Source: Falsihalocynthiibacter sp042445055 | GTDB lineage: Bacteria > Pseudomonadota > Alphaproteobacteria > Rhodobacterales > Rhodobacteraceae | DNA length: 64,000 nt | Assembly: GCF_042445055.1 (NCBI RefSeq) | Contig: NZ_CP170339.1 | Location: 2,790,001 to 2,854,000, forward strand | Direction: 5' to 3' | Part shown: one piece after another, positions 1 through 7,812 of the stretch | Layout of the letters: every line of letters begins with the position of its first letter | Position numbering within the stretch: position 1 is the first letter of the stretch | Program-made: the position numbers and the translations under genes | Notes under the pieces: model-generated | Seen by the model: only the letters and a program-made list of their open reading frames with translations | What the model was told of the DNA's origin: nothing | Database searches by the model: none

Positions 1-2
1 CG

Positions 3-773
3 CCTGATTTGCTCCCATCTGATGTGACCGGCACCGAGGTTTATCACCAAACCGAGGATGGCGCACAGTTTCGGTTTGAGCCGGGCCCGATCTTTGCCAA
101 CATCGTTCTCGCCGACGAGATCAACCGCGCGCCAGCAAAGGTGCAAGCCGCTCTCCTTGAAGCAATGGAAGAGCGCCAAGTCACCGTCGCGGGCACAACA
201 CACAAGATGCCACCGCTCTTTATCGTGATGGCAACGCAGAACCCGATTGAACAAGACGGTACCTACCCCCTCCCCGAGGCCCAGATGGACCGCTTCATGA
301 TGCATGTGCGTGTTGATTATCCACCCGTCGAGGACGAGGTGCTCGTAATTCAACTTGTGCGCAACGAAGAACGCCAGAAGGGTCAGAAAACGAAAAGCGA
401 AAAGCCCGCTCCCATTCCACAATCCGTCATTTTTGACGCGCGCCGCGAGATTATCGACATTCACGTATCCGATGCGATGGAGCGCTATATGGCCGATATC
501 GTCTACGCCACGCGTCTTCCGGGTGCATTGAGCGAAGAGCTTGAACGATGGATCGAAGTGGGCGCCAGCCCGCGCGCGTCCCTCGCGCTTGATAAATGTG
601 GTCGCGCCCAAGCGTGGCTTTCGGGACGTGACTATGTCGATCCTGCGGATATTCGCGCCGTTGCCCATGATGTTCTACGCCACCGCCTTGCGCTTAGCTT
701 TGAGGCACAAGGCGAAGGCGTGACGCCCGATAAGGTCATTGAGACGATCCTCTCGGTCGTTGCGCTGCCGTGA
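3..773 (+). CDS. MoxR-family AAA+ ATPase (5' end outside window)
   Basis: The reading frame is open from the window edge, so only the C-terminal ~256 residues are seen and the Walker A motif lies upstream. Visible are the family's Walker B segment (VLADEINRAPAK) and the sensor stretch ATQNPIEQDGTYPLPEAQMD, followed by the AAA lid region. MoxR ATPases act as chaperones that mature or insert metal ions into partner proteins, usually with VWA-domain partners. The five genes downstream are exactly such partners (DUF58, DUF4381, two VWA proteins, BatD-like), so this is probably the first or an early gene of a Bat-type operon. Family assignment is secure; the substrate is unknown. Confidence 0.93.
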   Translation, partial: PDLLPSDVTGTEVYHQTEDGAQFRFEPGPIFANIVLADEINRAPAKVQAALLEAMEERQVTVAGTTHKMPPLFIVMATQNPIEQDGTYPLPEAQMDRFMMHVRVDYPPVEDEVLVIQLVRNEERQKGQKTKSEKPAPIPQSVIFDARREIIDIHVSDAMERYMADIVYATRLPGALSEELERWIEVGASPRASLALDKCGRAQAWLSGRDYVDPADIRAVAHDVLRHRLALSFEAQGEGVTPDKVIETILSVVALP

Positions 774-782
774 GGTCGCGTT

Positions 783-1718
783 ATGGCAAGCCCAATCGAT
801 CCAAGGATACACGTTGACGCGACACACCTAAGGGCGCTCGCCGCCCGTTCGCGCGGGATTTCGTTCCTGCCGTCACAACCCTCGCGAAGCATTCTGAATG
901 GTCAGCACGCATCGCGACTAAAGGGGCGTGGCCTCAACTTTGAGGAATTGCGCCACTATTCTCAGGGCGACGATATCCGCACGATCGATTGGAAAGTAAC
1001 CGCCCGTACCGGCGAGCCTTTCGTCCGCGTATATACCGAAGAGCGCGATCACTCTGTGTTGCTTATCGTAGATCAGCGTATGTCGATGTTCTTTGGCAGC
1101 AAACACAACATGAAATCCGTCACCGCCGCAGAGGCGGCTGCGCTCGCGGCCCAAGCCGTACACGCCAAAATGGATCGTGTCGGCGGGATCATCTTTAACG
1201 ACACCGACATGACCGAGCTTCGCCCACAAGCAAGCGCCAAGGGTCTAAGCCAGTTCATCGCAACCCTCGCCGAAGCCAACTGCGCCCTGAATGCGTCCGG
1301 CACGGGAGCAAACTCTATGTCGCTCAACCGCCCCCTACGTGCGGCGACCCGGCTTGCAAAAACGAATGGGCAGGTTCTGATTTTCAGCGACTTTGACGAA
1401 ATCAACGACGAAACATTCAAACATCTGCGCACCCTTTCTCAGAAAAACGATGTGATCCTTTTCTCAATAAACGATCCGTTTTCCGAGCAACTCCCCGAGG
1501 ATATCGAACTGGTGGTATCGGATGGTCAGTTGCAAGGCTTGCTGCGCACCAAAGAAACGAAAGTTCGTCAGAAAGTGCACGAATTCGTATCGGGCCGCCT
1601 CTCCGAACTTTTTGCGTTTTCCTCGAAGTACGGCATTCCAGTAATCCCGCTCACCAGTTCCCAAGATACGCTACCGCAGCTTCTTAATTTGCTCGGGCGC
1701 AGGCAGGTCGGCTCATGA
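783..1718 (+). CDS. DUF58 domain-containing protein
   Basis: A 311-residue soluble protein with the DUF58 signature around residues 45-95: a GRGLNFEELRHYSQGDD segment, then R-x-IDW and a run ending in VRVYTEERD. DUF58 proteins carry a VWA-like fold and pair with MoxR ATPases. Here the MIDAS-like segment reads LLIVDQRMSM, so the second motif residue is not the usual serine. The start is set by a GAGGT ribosome-binding site (772-776) six bases before ATG 783, just after the MoxR stop. It overlaps the next gene by four bases (ATGA), which suggests translational coupling. Confidence 0.9.
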   Translation: MASPIDPRIHVDATHLRALAARSRGISFLPSQPSRSILNGQHASRLKGRGLNFEELRHYSQGDDIRTIDWKVTARTGEPFVRVYTEERDHSVLLIVDQRMSMFFGSKHNMKSVTAAEAAALAAQAVHAKMDRVGGIIFNDTDMTELRPQASAKGLSQFIATLAEANCALNASGTGANSMSLNRPLRAATRLAKTNGQVLIFSDFDEINDETFKHLRTLSQKNDVILFSINDPFSEQLPEDIELVVSDGQLQGLLRTKETKVRQKVHEFVSGRLSELFAFSSKYGIPVIPLTSSQDTLPQLLNLLGRRQVGS

Positions 1719-2191
1719 GCACCGATCTCTCGACACTTCAGCTTTCCGAGCTCTATGACGAGCTTATCCCGCCAGAGGCCCCGCCGGACATCTCTATGAT
1801 GCCACAGACCGCGGGATGGTATTGGCTCGGTGCTGCCGTACTCTTGCTCATCGCCTACCTGCTTCGCCTGTTTATCCGCCATCACCAGCGCAACGCTTAT
1901 CGCCGCGAAGCGCTGACGGCCCTGCGACACGCCGACAATGATCCCACTCAGATCGCAAGCATATTGCGTCAAACCGCCTTGGCGGCATTCCCCCGCGATC
2001 AGGTCGCCGGAGTAGTCGGTGACGATTGGCTCGCCTTTCTTGACGACACAGCGGGCAAGCCACTCTTCAAGGATACATCTGCTGGGCAAAGCCTGTTGCT
2101 GGCACCCTATCGGGACATGCCCGCCGACCCGAAATTGGCCCCTCAAGCGCATAAGTGGATAAGACAGCACAAAGTGAAGGGAGCCGCGTAA
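1715..2191 (+). CDS. DUF4381 domain-containing membrane protein
   Basis: A 158-residue protein with a short N-terminal segment (LYDELIPPEAPPDISMMPQ, typical of DUF4381), one transmembrane helix at about residues 35-55 (WYWLGAAVLLLIAYLLRLFI) and a basic cytoplasmic helical tail. The family is known only from MoxR/VWA operons, where it probably helps anchor the complex in the membrane. It overlaps DUF58 by ATGA and the following VWA gene by TAATG. No enzymatic motif is visible, and the molecular role is not known. Confidence 0.85.
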   Translation: MSTDLSTLQLSELYDELIPPEAPPDISMMPQTAGWYWLGAAVLLLIAYLLRLFIRHHQRNAYRREALTALRHADNDPTQIASILRQTALAAFPRDQVAGVVGDDWLAFLDDTAGKPLFKDTSAGQSLLLAPYRDMPADPKLAPQAHKWIRQHKVKGAA

Positions 2192-3177
2192 TGTTGACCC
2201 TTGCCCTACCCTTTGTCCTGTTACTCTTGCCGCTTCCGCTTTTGATTTGGCGCAAAGCGCCGCCGCACAAGGAAATCTCGTCTGCGGTGCGCATTCCGTT
2301 CTTTCAATCGCTCACGAAAGCTGCGGGCATATCCCAATCCACCGGTGCGATTGTGCGATCGCATACGCGCGTGCAGCTCATTGCAAGCGCACTCGTTTGG
2401 GGCCTTGTCGTTCTTGGCCTTGCTCGCCCCGAAAAGCTGGGTGAGCCGATCACAATCGAGACCTCGGCCCGCGACTTGGTGCTTGCCGTGGATATTTCAG
2501 GCTCGATGGACACCCGCGACATGGAAGCGCCAAACGGCACCGCCAAACAGCGCCTTGAGGTTGTCAAAGACGTCGTCGCCGATTTTATCGCCGAGCGCGA
2601 AGGCGACCGCGTGGCGCTTATTATCTTTGGTTCAAGCGCATATCTTCAGGCCCCCTTCACCGAGGACCTTGAAACCGCAGCCGAACTCTTGAACCAAACC
2701 CAAGTTGGCATGGCCGGCCCCCACACCGCAATTGGGGATGCGATTGGGCTTTCCCTTAATACCTTCGAAGGTAGCGATGTTGAAAGCAAACTCATCATCC
2801 TCCTGAGCGACGGCACCGACACCAACAGCCGCATGACGCCTCTGAATGCTGCGGATATCGCCGCGCGGCAGGGCGTCAGCATTTCAACGATTGCCGTGGG
2901 AGACGAAAACGCAGAGGGCGAGAACCGAGTGGACGTCGCAACGCTTGAGGAAATCGCCCGGCGTGCGAACGGTTCGTTCTATTTCGCCAATGATGCAGAG
3001 GGTCTGTCAGAGATCTATGACGAGATCGACCAGCAAAACCCACGCGTTATCGACAGCGCAGAATACCAACCCCGCGAGTCCCTTGCGCACATCCCGCTAG
3101 CGCTTGCGCTCTGTATTACGCTCGCAACGCTTCTGTGGCTGTTCATCGCTTCCCGATTCAGGAGGCAGCATGCTTAG
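2191..3177 (+). CDS. VWA domain membrane protein (BatA-like)
   Basis: A 328-residue protein starting at the ATG that overlaps the preceding stop (TAATG), with AAGGGAG upstream at 2177-2183. It has a hydrophobic N-terminus, a second membrane segment near residues 58-77, a VWA domain at about 95-270 and a C-terminal helix near 303-322. The metal-ion-dependent adhesion site is intact: DISGSM near residue 100, the threonine in GPHTAIGDA, and SDGTD. This matches BatA-type aerotolerance proteins, which sit at the cytoplasmic membrane with the VWA domain in the periplasm. It overlaps the next gene by eight bases. Confidence 0.88.
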   Translation: MLTLALPFVLLLLPLPLLIWRKAPPHKEISSAVRIPFFQSLTKAAGISQSTGAIVRSHTRVQLIASALVWGLVVLGLARPEKLGEPITIETSARDLVLAVDISGSMDTRDMEAPNGTAKQRLEVVKDVVADFIAEREGDRVALIIFGSSAYLQAPFTEDLETAAELLNQTQVGMAGPHTAIGDAIGLSLNTFEGSDVESKLIILLSDGTDTNSRMTPLNAADIAARQGVSISTIAVGDENAEGENRVDVATLEEIARRANGSFYFANDAEGLSEIYDEIDQQNPRVIDSAEYQPRESLAHIPLALALCITLATLLWLFIASRFRRQHA

Positions 3178-4672
3178 TCTATTTCACTTTATCCGTCCCG
3201 AATGGCTTATTCTTTTGCCGGTCATCTTGGTTCTTTGGTGGATCATCCGCCCCAAAAAACAGGCGCCTGAATTACTTACACAGGGAATTGCGCCGCATTT
3301 GGCCAAGGCGCTCTTGGTCGGGGCCGATGAGAAACGGCGCTTCTTTCCCATTGACACCTTGGCGCTGGCATTCGCGCTTCTGACGATTGCGGTTTCCGGC
3401 CCTACATGGAGTCGTGTGCCCAATCCGCTTCTCGCTCAGACAGCACCGCTGATCGTGTCGCTCAAGGTTACACCTTCGATGGAAACCGACGACCTTCAGC
3501 CATCACGACTTGAGCGTGCGAGTTTCAAGATTCAGGACCTCGTGGCGAGGCGCACAGGTGCGCAAACGGCGCTATTTGCCTATGCGGGAACGTCGCATCG
3601 GGTGGCGCCGCTTACCCAAGACCCAAACATCATCAGCTCATACCTTCAGGGGCTTTCCCCTGCCGTAATGCCAATAGACGGCGATCGAGCGGACCTCGCA
3701 CTTGCGCAGGCCGAGATAGAGCTGGCACGTTCAGAATCGCCAGGCGCACACCTGTTTGTGCTGGATGATTTCAACCCTGCGAATGTAAATGCCTTTTCGG
3801 AAAATGCGGATGAGCGGGCGCCTATCGTGTTTCTCATTGCGGGTCCATCAACGCTAGAGGTTCCACAGCTCGGCTCTATTCCGAATTCCTCCGTTGTTCA
3901 CATGACCGTAGATGACAAAGACCTAAATGACGTTGAGCGCAAGGTGCTCTCGGCCTATCGCAAAGCGCTGCTGGATGACGAAACTCAGGACTGGAACGAT
4001 CGTGGCTGGCTGTTTGCTTGGCCTGTCGCGCTCTTAGTTTTGCTCACGTTCCGCCGCGGTTGGACAATGCAATGGGCGGTGATCCTTTTGTTGATGATAC
4101 CACTGCCGCGCGCGGCACATGCCGACGGCATCAAGGATTGGTTCTTGACCCAGGATCAACAAGCGTGGCGGGCGTATCAAAACAAGGATTTTTCCAAGGC
4201 TGCCGAACTGTTCCAAGATCCTGAATGGCAAGCGTATTCGCTCTACATAAGCGGCCAATACGAGGAGTCCGCCGCCGCATACGGACGATTTGATACCGCT
4301 GAGGCCGCAACAAATCAGGGAATGGCGTACTTGCGGCACAGAAAATACCGCGATGGCGTGCGCTCGTTTGAAAAAGCTCTGGAGATCGATCCAAACTATG
4401 AGGTCGCACAGCACAACCTAGAAGTCGCTCAGGCAATCGTTAAGTTCGTCGAAAGCACCCAAGCTCAATCCGACACTGGCGAGGATACAGGCATCGGCGC
4501 GGACGACACCGTATTTGATAACGAAAGCGGCCAAGGCGAGGATATGGTCATTTCGCAGGGCGACGAAGCGGCGGCCATGACCGACGAGCAATGGATGCGA
4601 AGCGTCAACACGAACGTCGGAGAATTTCTGGGCACGCGCTTCCGCCTCGAAGCATCGGAGGCGAGCGAATGA
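3170..4672 (+). CDS. Degenerate VWA-TPR fusion protein (BatB/BatC-like)
   Basis: A 500-residue protein starting at ATG 3170, with GGAGG at 3161-3165. Two N-terminal membrane segments precede a VWA-like domain (about residues 85-280), then two further hydrophobic segments, then TPR-type repeats (about 330-430; YRDGVRSFEKALEIDPNYEVA is a typical TPR) and an acidic tail. It therefore joins the BatB (VWA) and BatC (TPR) roles in one chain. The VWA metal site is degenerate: where BatA has D-I-S-G-S this protein has K-V-T-P-S, and the later SDG motif is LDD. It is likely a structural partner of the intact VWA protein encoded just upstream. Confidence 0.85.
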   Translation: MLSLFHFIRPEWLILLPVILVLWWIIRPKKQAPELLTQGIAPHLAKALLVGADEKRRFFPIDTLALAFALLTIAVSGPTWSRVPNPLLAQTAPLIVSLKVTPSMETDDLQPSRLERASFKIQDLVARRTGAQTALFAYAGTSHRVAPLTQDPNIISSYLQGLSPAVMPIDGDRADLALAQAEIELARSESPGAHLFVLDDFNPANVNAFSENADERAPIVFLIAGPSTLEVPQLGSIPNSSVVHMTVDDKDLNDVERKVLSAYRKALLDDETQDWNDRGWLFAWPVALLVLLTFRRGWTMQWAVILLLMIPLPRAAHADGIKDWFLTQDQQAWRAYQNKDFSKAAELFQDPEWQAYSLYISGQYEESAAAYGRFDTAEAATNQGMAYLRHRKYRDGVRSFEKALEIDPNYEVAQHNLEVAQAIVKFVESTQAQSDTGEDTGIGADDTVFDNESGQGEDMVISQGDEAAAMTDEQWMRSVNTNVGEFLGTRFRLEASEASE

Positions 4673-5937
4673 TCCACAGAATTATCGCCGGTATTATTGC
4701 TGTTCTCTCGCTCGCAATCCCCGCGCAGGCACAAGATCCGCAAATTTCGTTCGAGTTTGAAGAAGAGCCCGTAACCGTTGGACAGCCCTATATCGTGCGT
4801 CTCAAGGTCTTGGTGCCCACCTATATGCCCAAGCCGCCAATCTTTCCGACGTTTGAGGTTTCGAATATCATCATGCGTCTGCCCGAACGCTCCTCTACTC
4901 CCCTGAGCGAACAAATAGATGGCGAAACGTGGTCAGGGATTTCGCGCGCGTATCGGCTCTATCCTATGGAGTCGGGCACGATCAATATCCCGCCGCAGAA
5001 TGTCACGCTCTTCTATGTCTCACCCGACAATGCCGACGAAGTCTTGACCTATGAAGGCGAAACGCCAGAGTTTCAAATCCTTGCGACCCTCCCTCAAGGA
5101 GCCAGAGACCTTGATCCGCCACTCGTGGCCAAAGGATTAACGGCAACCCAAACGCTCACGCCCGAGTCCGGCCCGATTGCGGTCGGCGACTCAATTGAGC
5201 GCCAGATTACAGTAACGATCAACGGGACATCGCCGCTGTTCATTCCACCAATGTCCGACGGTGAAGAAATCGCGGGCCTTGCAACCTATCCGCAAGATCC
5301 AAGCGTATCCGAGACCTCGGATCGTGGGATCATGTCCGGCAAACGTGAAGAAAGGATCGTTTACATCGCTCAGACTGCGGGCTCTGCGACGATACCCGAC
5401 ATTAACTTGGATTGGTTCAACATCGAGTCCAACGCAGTAGAGACCCTAACCCTCCCCGGCATCACAACTGAAATTACACAGCCCAGCGCAGTTTCCCGCG
5501 CAATCGACGGCAATTTGATCGCGTCGATTGTGATTGGCCTGCTTGTTATAGCCGTCGTGATTTGGCTTTGGCTAAAATACATCCGTCCGCGTATACGCCG
5601 TGCAAAACTGCAGATGGACGCGAATTATACCACGACCCGCCATGCTATGAACAAGCGTGCGCAGTCGGCGGCCAAGGAGCGGAATCTTACCGCGCTATTT
5701 GCCGCCACCGACACGCTCAAGCCGCACTCGCCGGAATTGTCTTCGGCGCTCATCGCTCTAACGCATGCAACCTATGGAACGGCTGGCGCATCCTCTTCTG
5801 ATCAATCCAAACTTTGGAACGATGTGTCCCACGCCCTGCGCAAATCCTGCCCGCCCTATCCGCTACGTACGGTTTTGGGAACGGCGCCAAAGCGGCACAT
5901 CAAGGTCGGCCAAGGATTTGGAAATCAGGGGCTATAA
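4669..5937 (+). CDS. BatD-like protein
   Basis: A 422-residue protein whose ATG overlaps the preceding stop (ATGA). A signal peptide (about 1-21, ending PAQA) is followed by beta-rich immunoglobulin-like repeats (EFEEEPVTVGQPYIVRLKV is typical of BatD/oxygen-tolerance proteins), one transmembrane helix at about residues 282-302 (LIASIVIGLLVIAVVIWLWL) and a helical cytoplasmic tail. It closes the operon, so MoxR, DUF58, DUF4381, two VWA proteins and BatD are co-oriented with overlapping ends. Such complexes are linked to envelope stress and oxygen tolerance in other bacteria; the exact function here is unproven. Confidence 0.85.
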   Translation: MIHRIIAGIIAVLSLAIPAQAQDPQISFEFEEEPVTVGQPYIVRLKVLVPTYMPKPPIFPTFEVSNIIMRLPERSSTPLSEQIDGETWSGISRAYRLYPMESGTINIPPQNVTLFYVSPDNADEVLTYEGETPEFQILATLPQGARDLDPPLVAKGLTATQTLTPESGPIAVGDSIERQITVTINGTSPLFIPPMSDGEEIAGLATYPQDPSVSETSDRGIMSGKREERIVYIAQTAGSATIPDINLDWFNIESNAVETLTLPGITTEITQPSAVSRAIDGNLIASIVIGLLVIAVVIWLWLKYIRPRIRRAKLQMDANYTTTRHAMNKRAQSAAKERNLTALFAATDTLKPHSPELSSALIALTHATYGTAGASSSDQSKLWNDVSHALRKSCPPYPLRTVLGTAPKRHIKVGQGFGNQGL

Positions 5938-6028
5938 TCGCCACGCGCATATAATCGGGTTGATCTTTGGGGGATGACTACATTATCTACGCCCAACTTT
6001 TCCCCCAATATTGCAAGGCGTATTTCAA

Positions 6029-6967
6029 ATGGTTCCAAGTTTCCTCGTAACCCATTCTGGGGGTTTCCACGCGGATGAGCTCCTCTCCTCGGTTATCCTC
6101 ACGCGCCTTTTCCCAGAAGCCGAGATCGTCAGAACCCGCGATCCCAAGTGGATTACGCCTGCTGCAGATCGGGTGATCTATGATGTGGGCGGAAACTATG
6201 ATGCAGAGGCCCGTATCTTTGACCACCACCAGCGCGGCGCACCGCTGCGCGATGATGAGCAGCCCTATAGCTCGTTTGGGCTAATCTGGAAGCACTTCGG
6301 CCATGACTATCTGCGCGCGACGGGCATCCCAGATGACCACATCGACGCGGTACACAGTTCATTTGATCGCAGCTTCGTGCTGCCAATTGATCTGACGGAC
6401 AATGGCGTTCTTAGCCCCTCAATCGCAGGTCCACTTGCGGGCATGACGCTTCCTGCGCTGCTTGAATCACTTAAGCCAGTCTTCGACCGCACCGATACCG
6501 AGGCAGAGACCGAAGCGTTTCACAATGCACTCACCGTTGCCCGTGCATTCGCAGAGGCACGCATCGCGCGGATCGCGGCCAAACTGCGCGCGGAATCTGT
6601 GGTGGAAAAGGCCGTCAATGATGCAGGTGAAAGCCCAATCCTTGAGTTGCCAATGGGTATGCCATTCCGACCGACCGTTGTGAAAATGGGCGCGGATCAC
6701 CTCTTGTTTGTGGTAACGCCACGCGGTCAGGACTGGTCGATTGGCGGCATCCGCAAGAACGAAGAGGGTTTTGAACTCCGTGCGGACCTTCCGAAATCTT
6801 GGGCGGGACTTACGAACGCAGAACTAGAAGAAGCAAGCGGAGTTGAGGGTGCAACATTCTGTCATAACGGCCGTTTCATCGCGGCAGCCAGGACACGCGA
6901 AGCAATCCTCAAGATGGCCGAAATTGCGGTCGAAGAAGCAAAGGACGACGCGCTGGCGCTCCCCTAA
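6029..6967 (+). CDS. MYG1-family (UPF0160) metal-dependent hydrolase
   Basis: A 312-residue protein of the MYG1/GAMM1 family, a DHH-like phosphoesterase group; the eukaryotic member is described as a 3'-5' RNA exonuclease. Visible metal-binding motifs are THSGGFHADE near residues 8-17, YDVGG near 50 and FDHHQRGAP near 60-70. Length agrees with the family. An upstream in-frame TTG (6011) exists, but homologues start at VPSFLVTHSGGFHADE, so ATG 6029 is chosen. The gene stands alone after the Bat operon. Its stop overlaps by four bases the 3' end of the convergent OmpA-domain gene. Confidence 0.9.
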   Translation: MVPSFLVTHSGGFHADELLSSVILTRLFPEAEIVRTRDPKWITPAADRVIYDVGGNYDAEARIFDHHQRGAPLRDDEQPYSSFGLIWKHFGHDYLRATGIPDDHIDAVHSSFDRSFVLPIDLTDNGVLSPSIAGPLAGMTLPALLESLKPVFDRTDTEAETEAFHNALTVARAFAEARIARIAAKLRAESVVEKAVNDAGESPILELPMGMPFRPTVVKMGADHLLFVVTPRGQDWSIGGIRKNEEGFELRADLPKSWAGLTNAELEEASGVEGATFCHNGRFIAAARTREAILKMAEIAVEEAKDDALALP

Positions 6968-7656
6968 TTAGGGAGCACTTTGCCCATCGCCACATCAAGG
7001 CGCGCGGAGTTACAGAAGCACTTCTTGGCGTACTCCAGCTTGCGAACCGAGCCATCTGAGTAGCCTACCGCTTCGCCGCAATCTTCCCGCGCCGCACCTG
7101 CCATCTGATAGGCGGATGAATTCAAACCGTTCTTGGTATAGCTGTTATATACCGACACCGCGCGATCCAGCTTTGCGACCAGATCATTTTGCAGCTCTGC
7201 ACCGATTGCATTCCGAGAAAGCGTTATATTTCTGTAGCTTGGACAAGCCGCCAAAATATCATCAAGCTTCACCGTAACGCGGCGGTTTTGACGCTCTGGA
7301 ACGCTCACAGGGATAAGAAGCTCGTTCTCGCCGCGGCTTTCAATTGTGCCAATTCGATCCACCGTGGCCCCTGCTGCAAGCAACGCAGCACGCACAGCTT
7401 CGGCACGGCGGCGCCCGAGATCATAGTTATATCCGCTCGTCCCGACCGCATCGGTGTATCCAACAACGATCGAGGGCTTGTAACTCGTCGAAGCGTTCAG
7501 CTTGGCAGCGATTTCAACGATTTGTTGCCGCGCCACTGCGTCGAGCTCTGTTGAGTCAAAATCAAAATTAATCACACCGAATTCCTGCGCATTCGCATGG
7601 TTCGGAGCAAACGAGAGGGCGAATAAAATTCCCAGAACTTGAGCGAAACGCTTCAT
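6964..7656 (-). CDS. OmpA-family protein
   Basis: A 230-residue exported protein. The start at 7656 follows GAGGT on the minus strand and begins a signal peptide (MKRFAQVLGILFALSF...HANA). Residues about 25-130 form an OmpA-like peptidoglycan-binding domain: INFDFDSTELD, then GYTDAVGTSGYNYDLGRRRAEAV, then NRRV. The C-terminal ~90 residues, rich in cysteines and ending in ARLDVAMGKVLPN, are not recognised. It probably links the outer envelope to peptidoglycan. It is divergent from tolC and shares with it a 156-base AT-rich spacer. Confidence 0.87.
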   Translation of the reverse strand: MKRFAQVLGILFALSFAPNHANAQEFGVINFDFDSTELDAVARQQIVEIAAKLNASTSYKPSIVVGYTDAVGTSGYNYDLGRRRAEAVRAALLAAGATVDRIGTIESRGENELLIPVSVPERQNRRVTVKLDDILAACPSYRNITLSRNAIGAELQNDLVAKLDRAVSVYNSYTKNGLNSSAYQMAGAAREDCGEAVGYSDGSVRKLEYAKKCFCNSARLDVAMGKVLPN

Positions 7657-7702
7657 TTCAACCTCGTATATTAAATGACACACAAATTGAATGTATTTAC
7701 TT

Positions 7703-7732
7703 AGAGTATGCTTTAACCTTTGAGTTTTGCAA
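7703..7732 (-). promoter_or_regulatory. Candidate sigma-70 promoter for the OmpA-family gene
   Basis: On the minus strand TTGCAA (7732-7727) is followed 18 bases later by TACTCT (7708-7703), an acceptable -35/-10 pair about 45 bases upstream of the start codon in a strongly AT-rich spacer. Only pattern matching supports it. Confidence 0.35.
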
Positions 7733-7757
7733 CTTTTTTGCGTTAACATTTGATTAG
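7713..7757. promoter_or_regulatory. Two direct repeats spaced 30 bp (operator-like)
   Basis: The 12-mer TTAAC(C/A)TTTGA(G/T) occurs at 7713-7724 and again at 7743-7754, exactly 30 bases apart, so on the same face of the helix. The second copy continues as TTAA-N7-TTAG (7743-7757), close to the CtrA consensus TTAA-N7-TTAA, and overlaps the proposed tolC -35. The first copy lies inside the proposed minus-strand promoter. A shared regulator of both divergent genes is an inference. Confidence 0.4.
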
Positions 7758-7777
7758 AAACGATACTGGTGTATCTT
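7750..7777 (+). promoter_or_regulatory. Candidate promoter of the tolC operon
   Basis: TTGATT (7750-7755), a 16-base gap and TATCTT (7772-7777) form a plausible sigma-70 promoter 36 bases upstream of the tolC start. An AGAGGA ribosome-binding site lies at about 7800-7805. Confidence 0.4.
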
Positions 7778-7812
7778 TTTACCATATATTATTTAAATAA
7801 GAGGACCGAATA

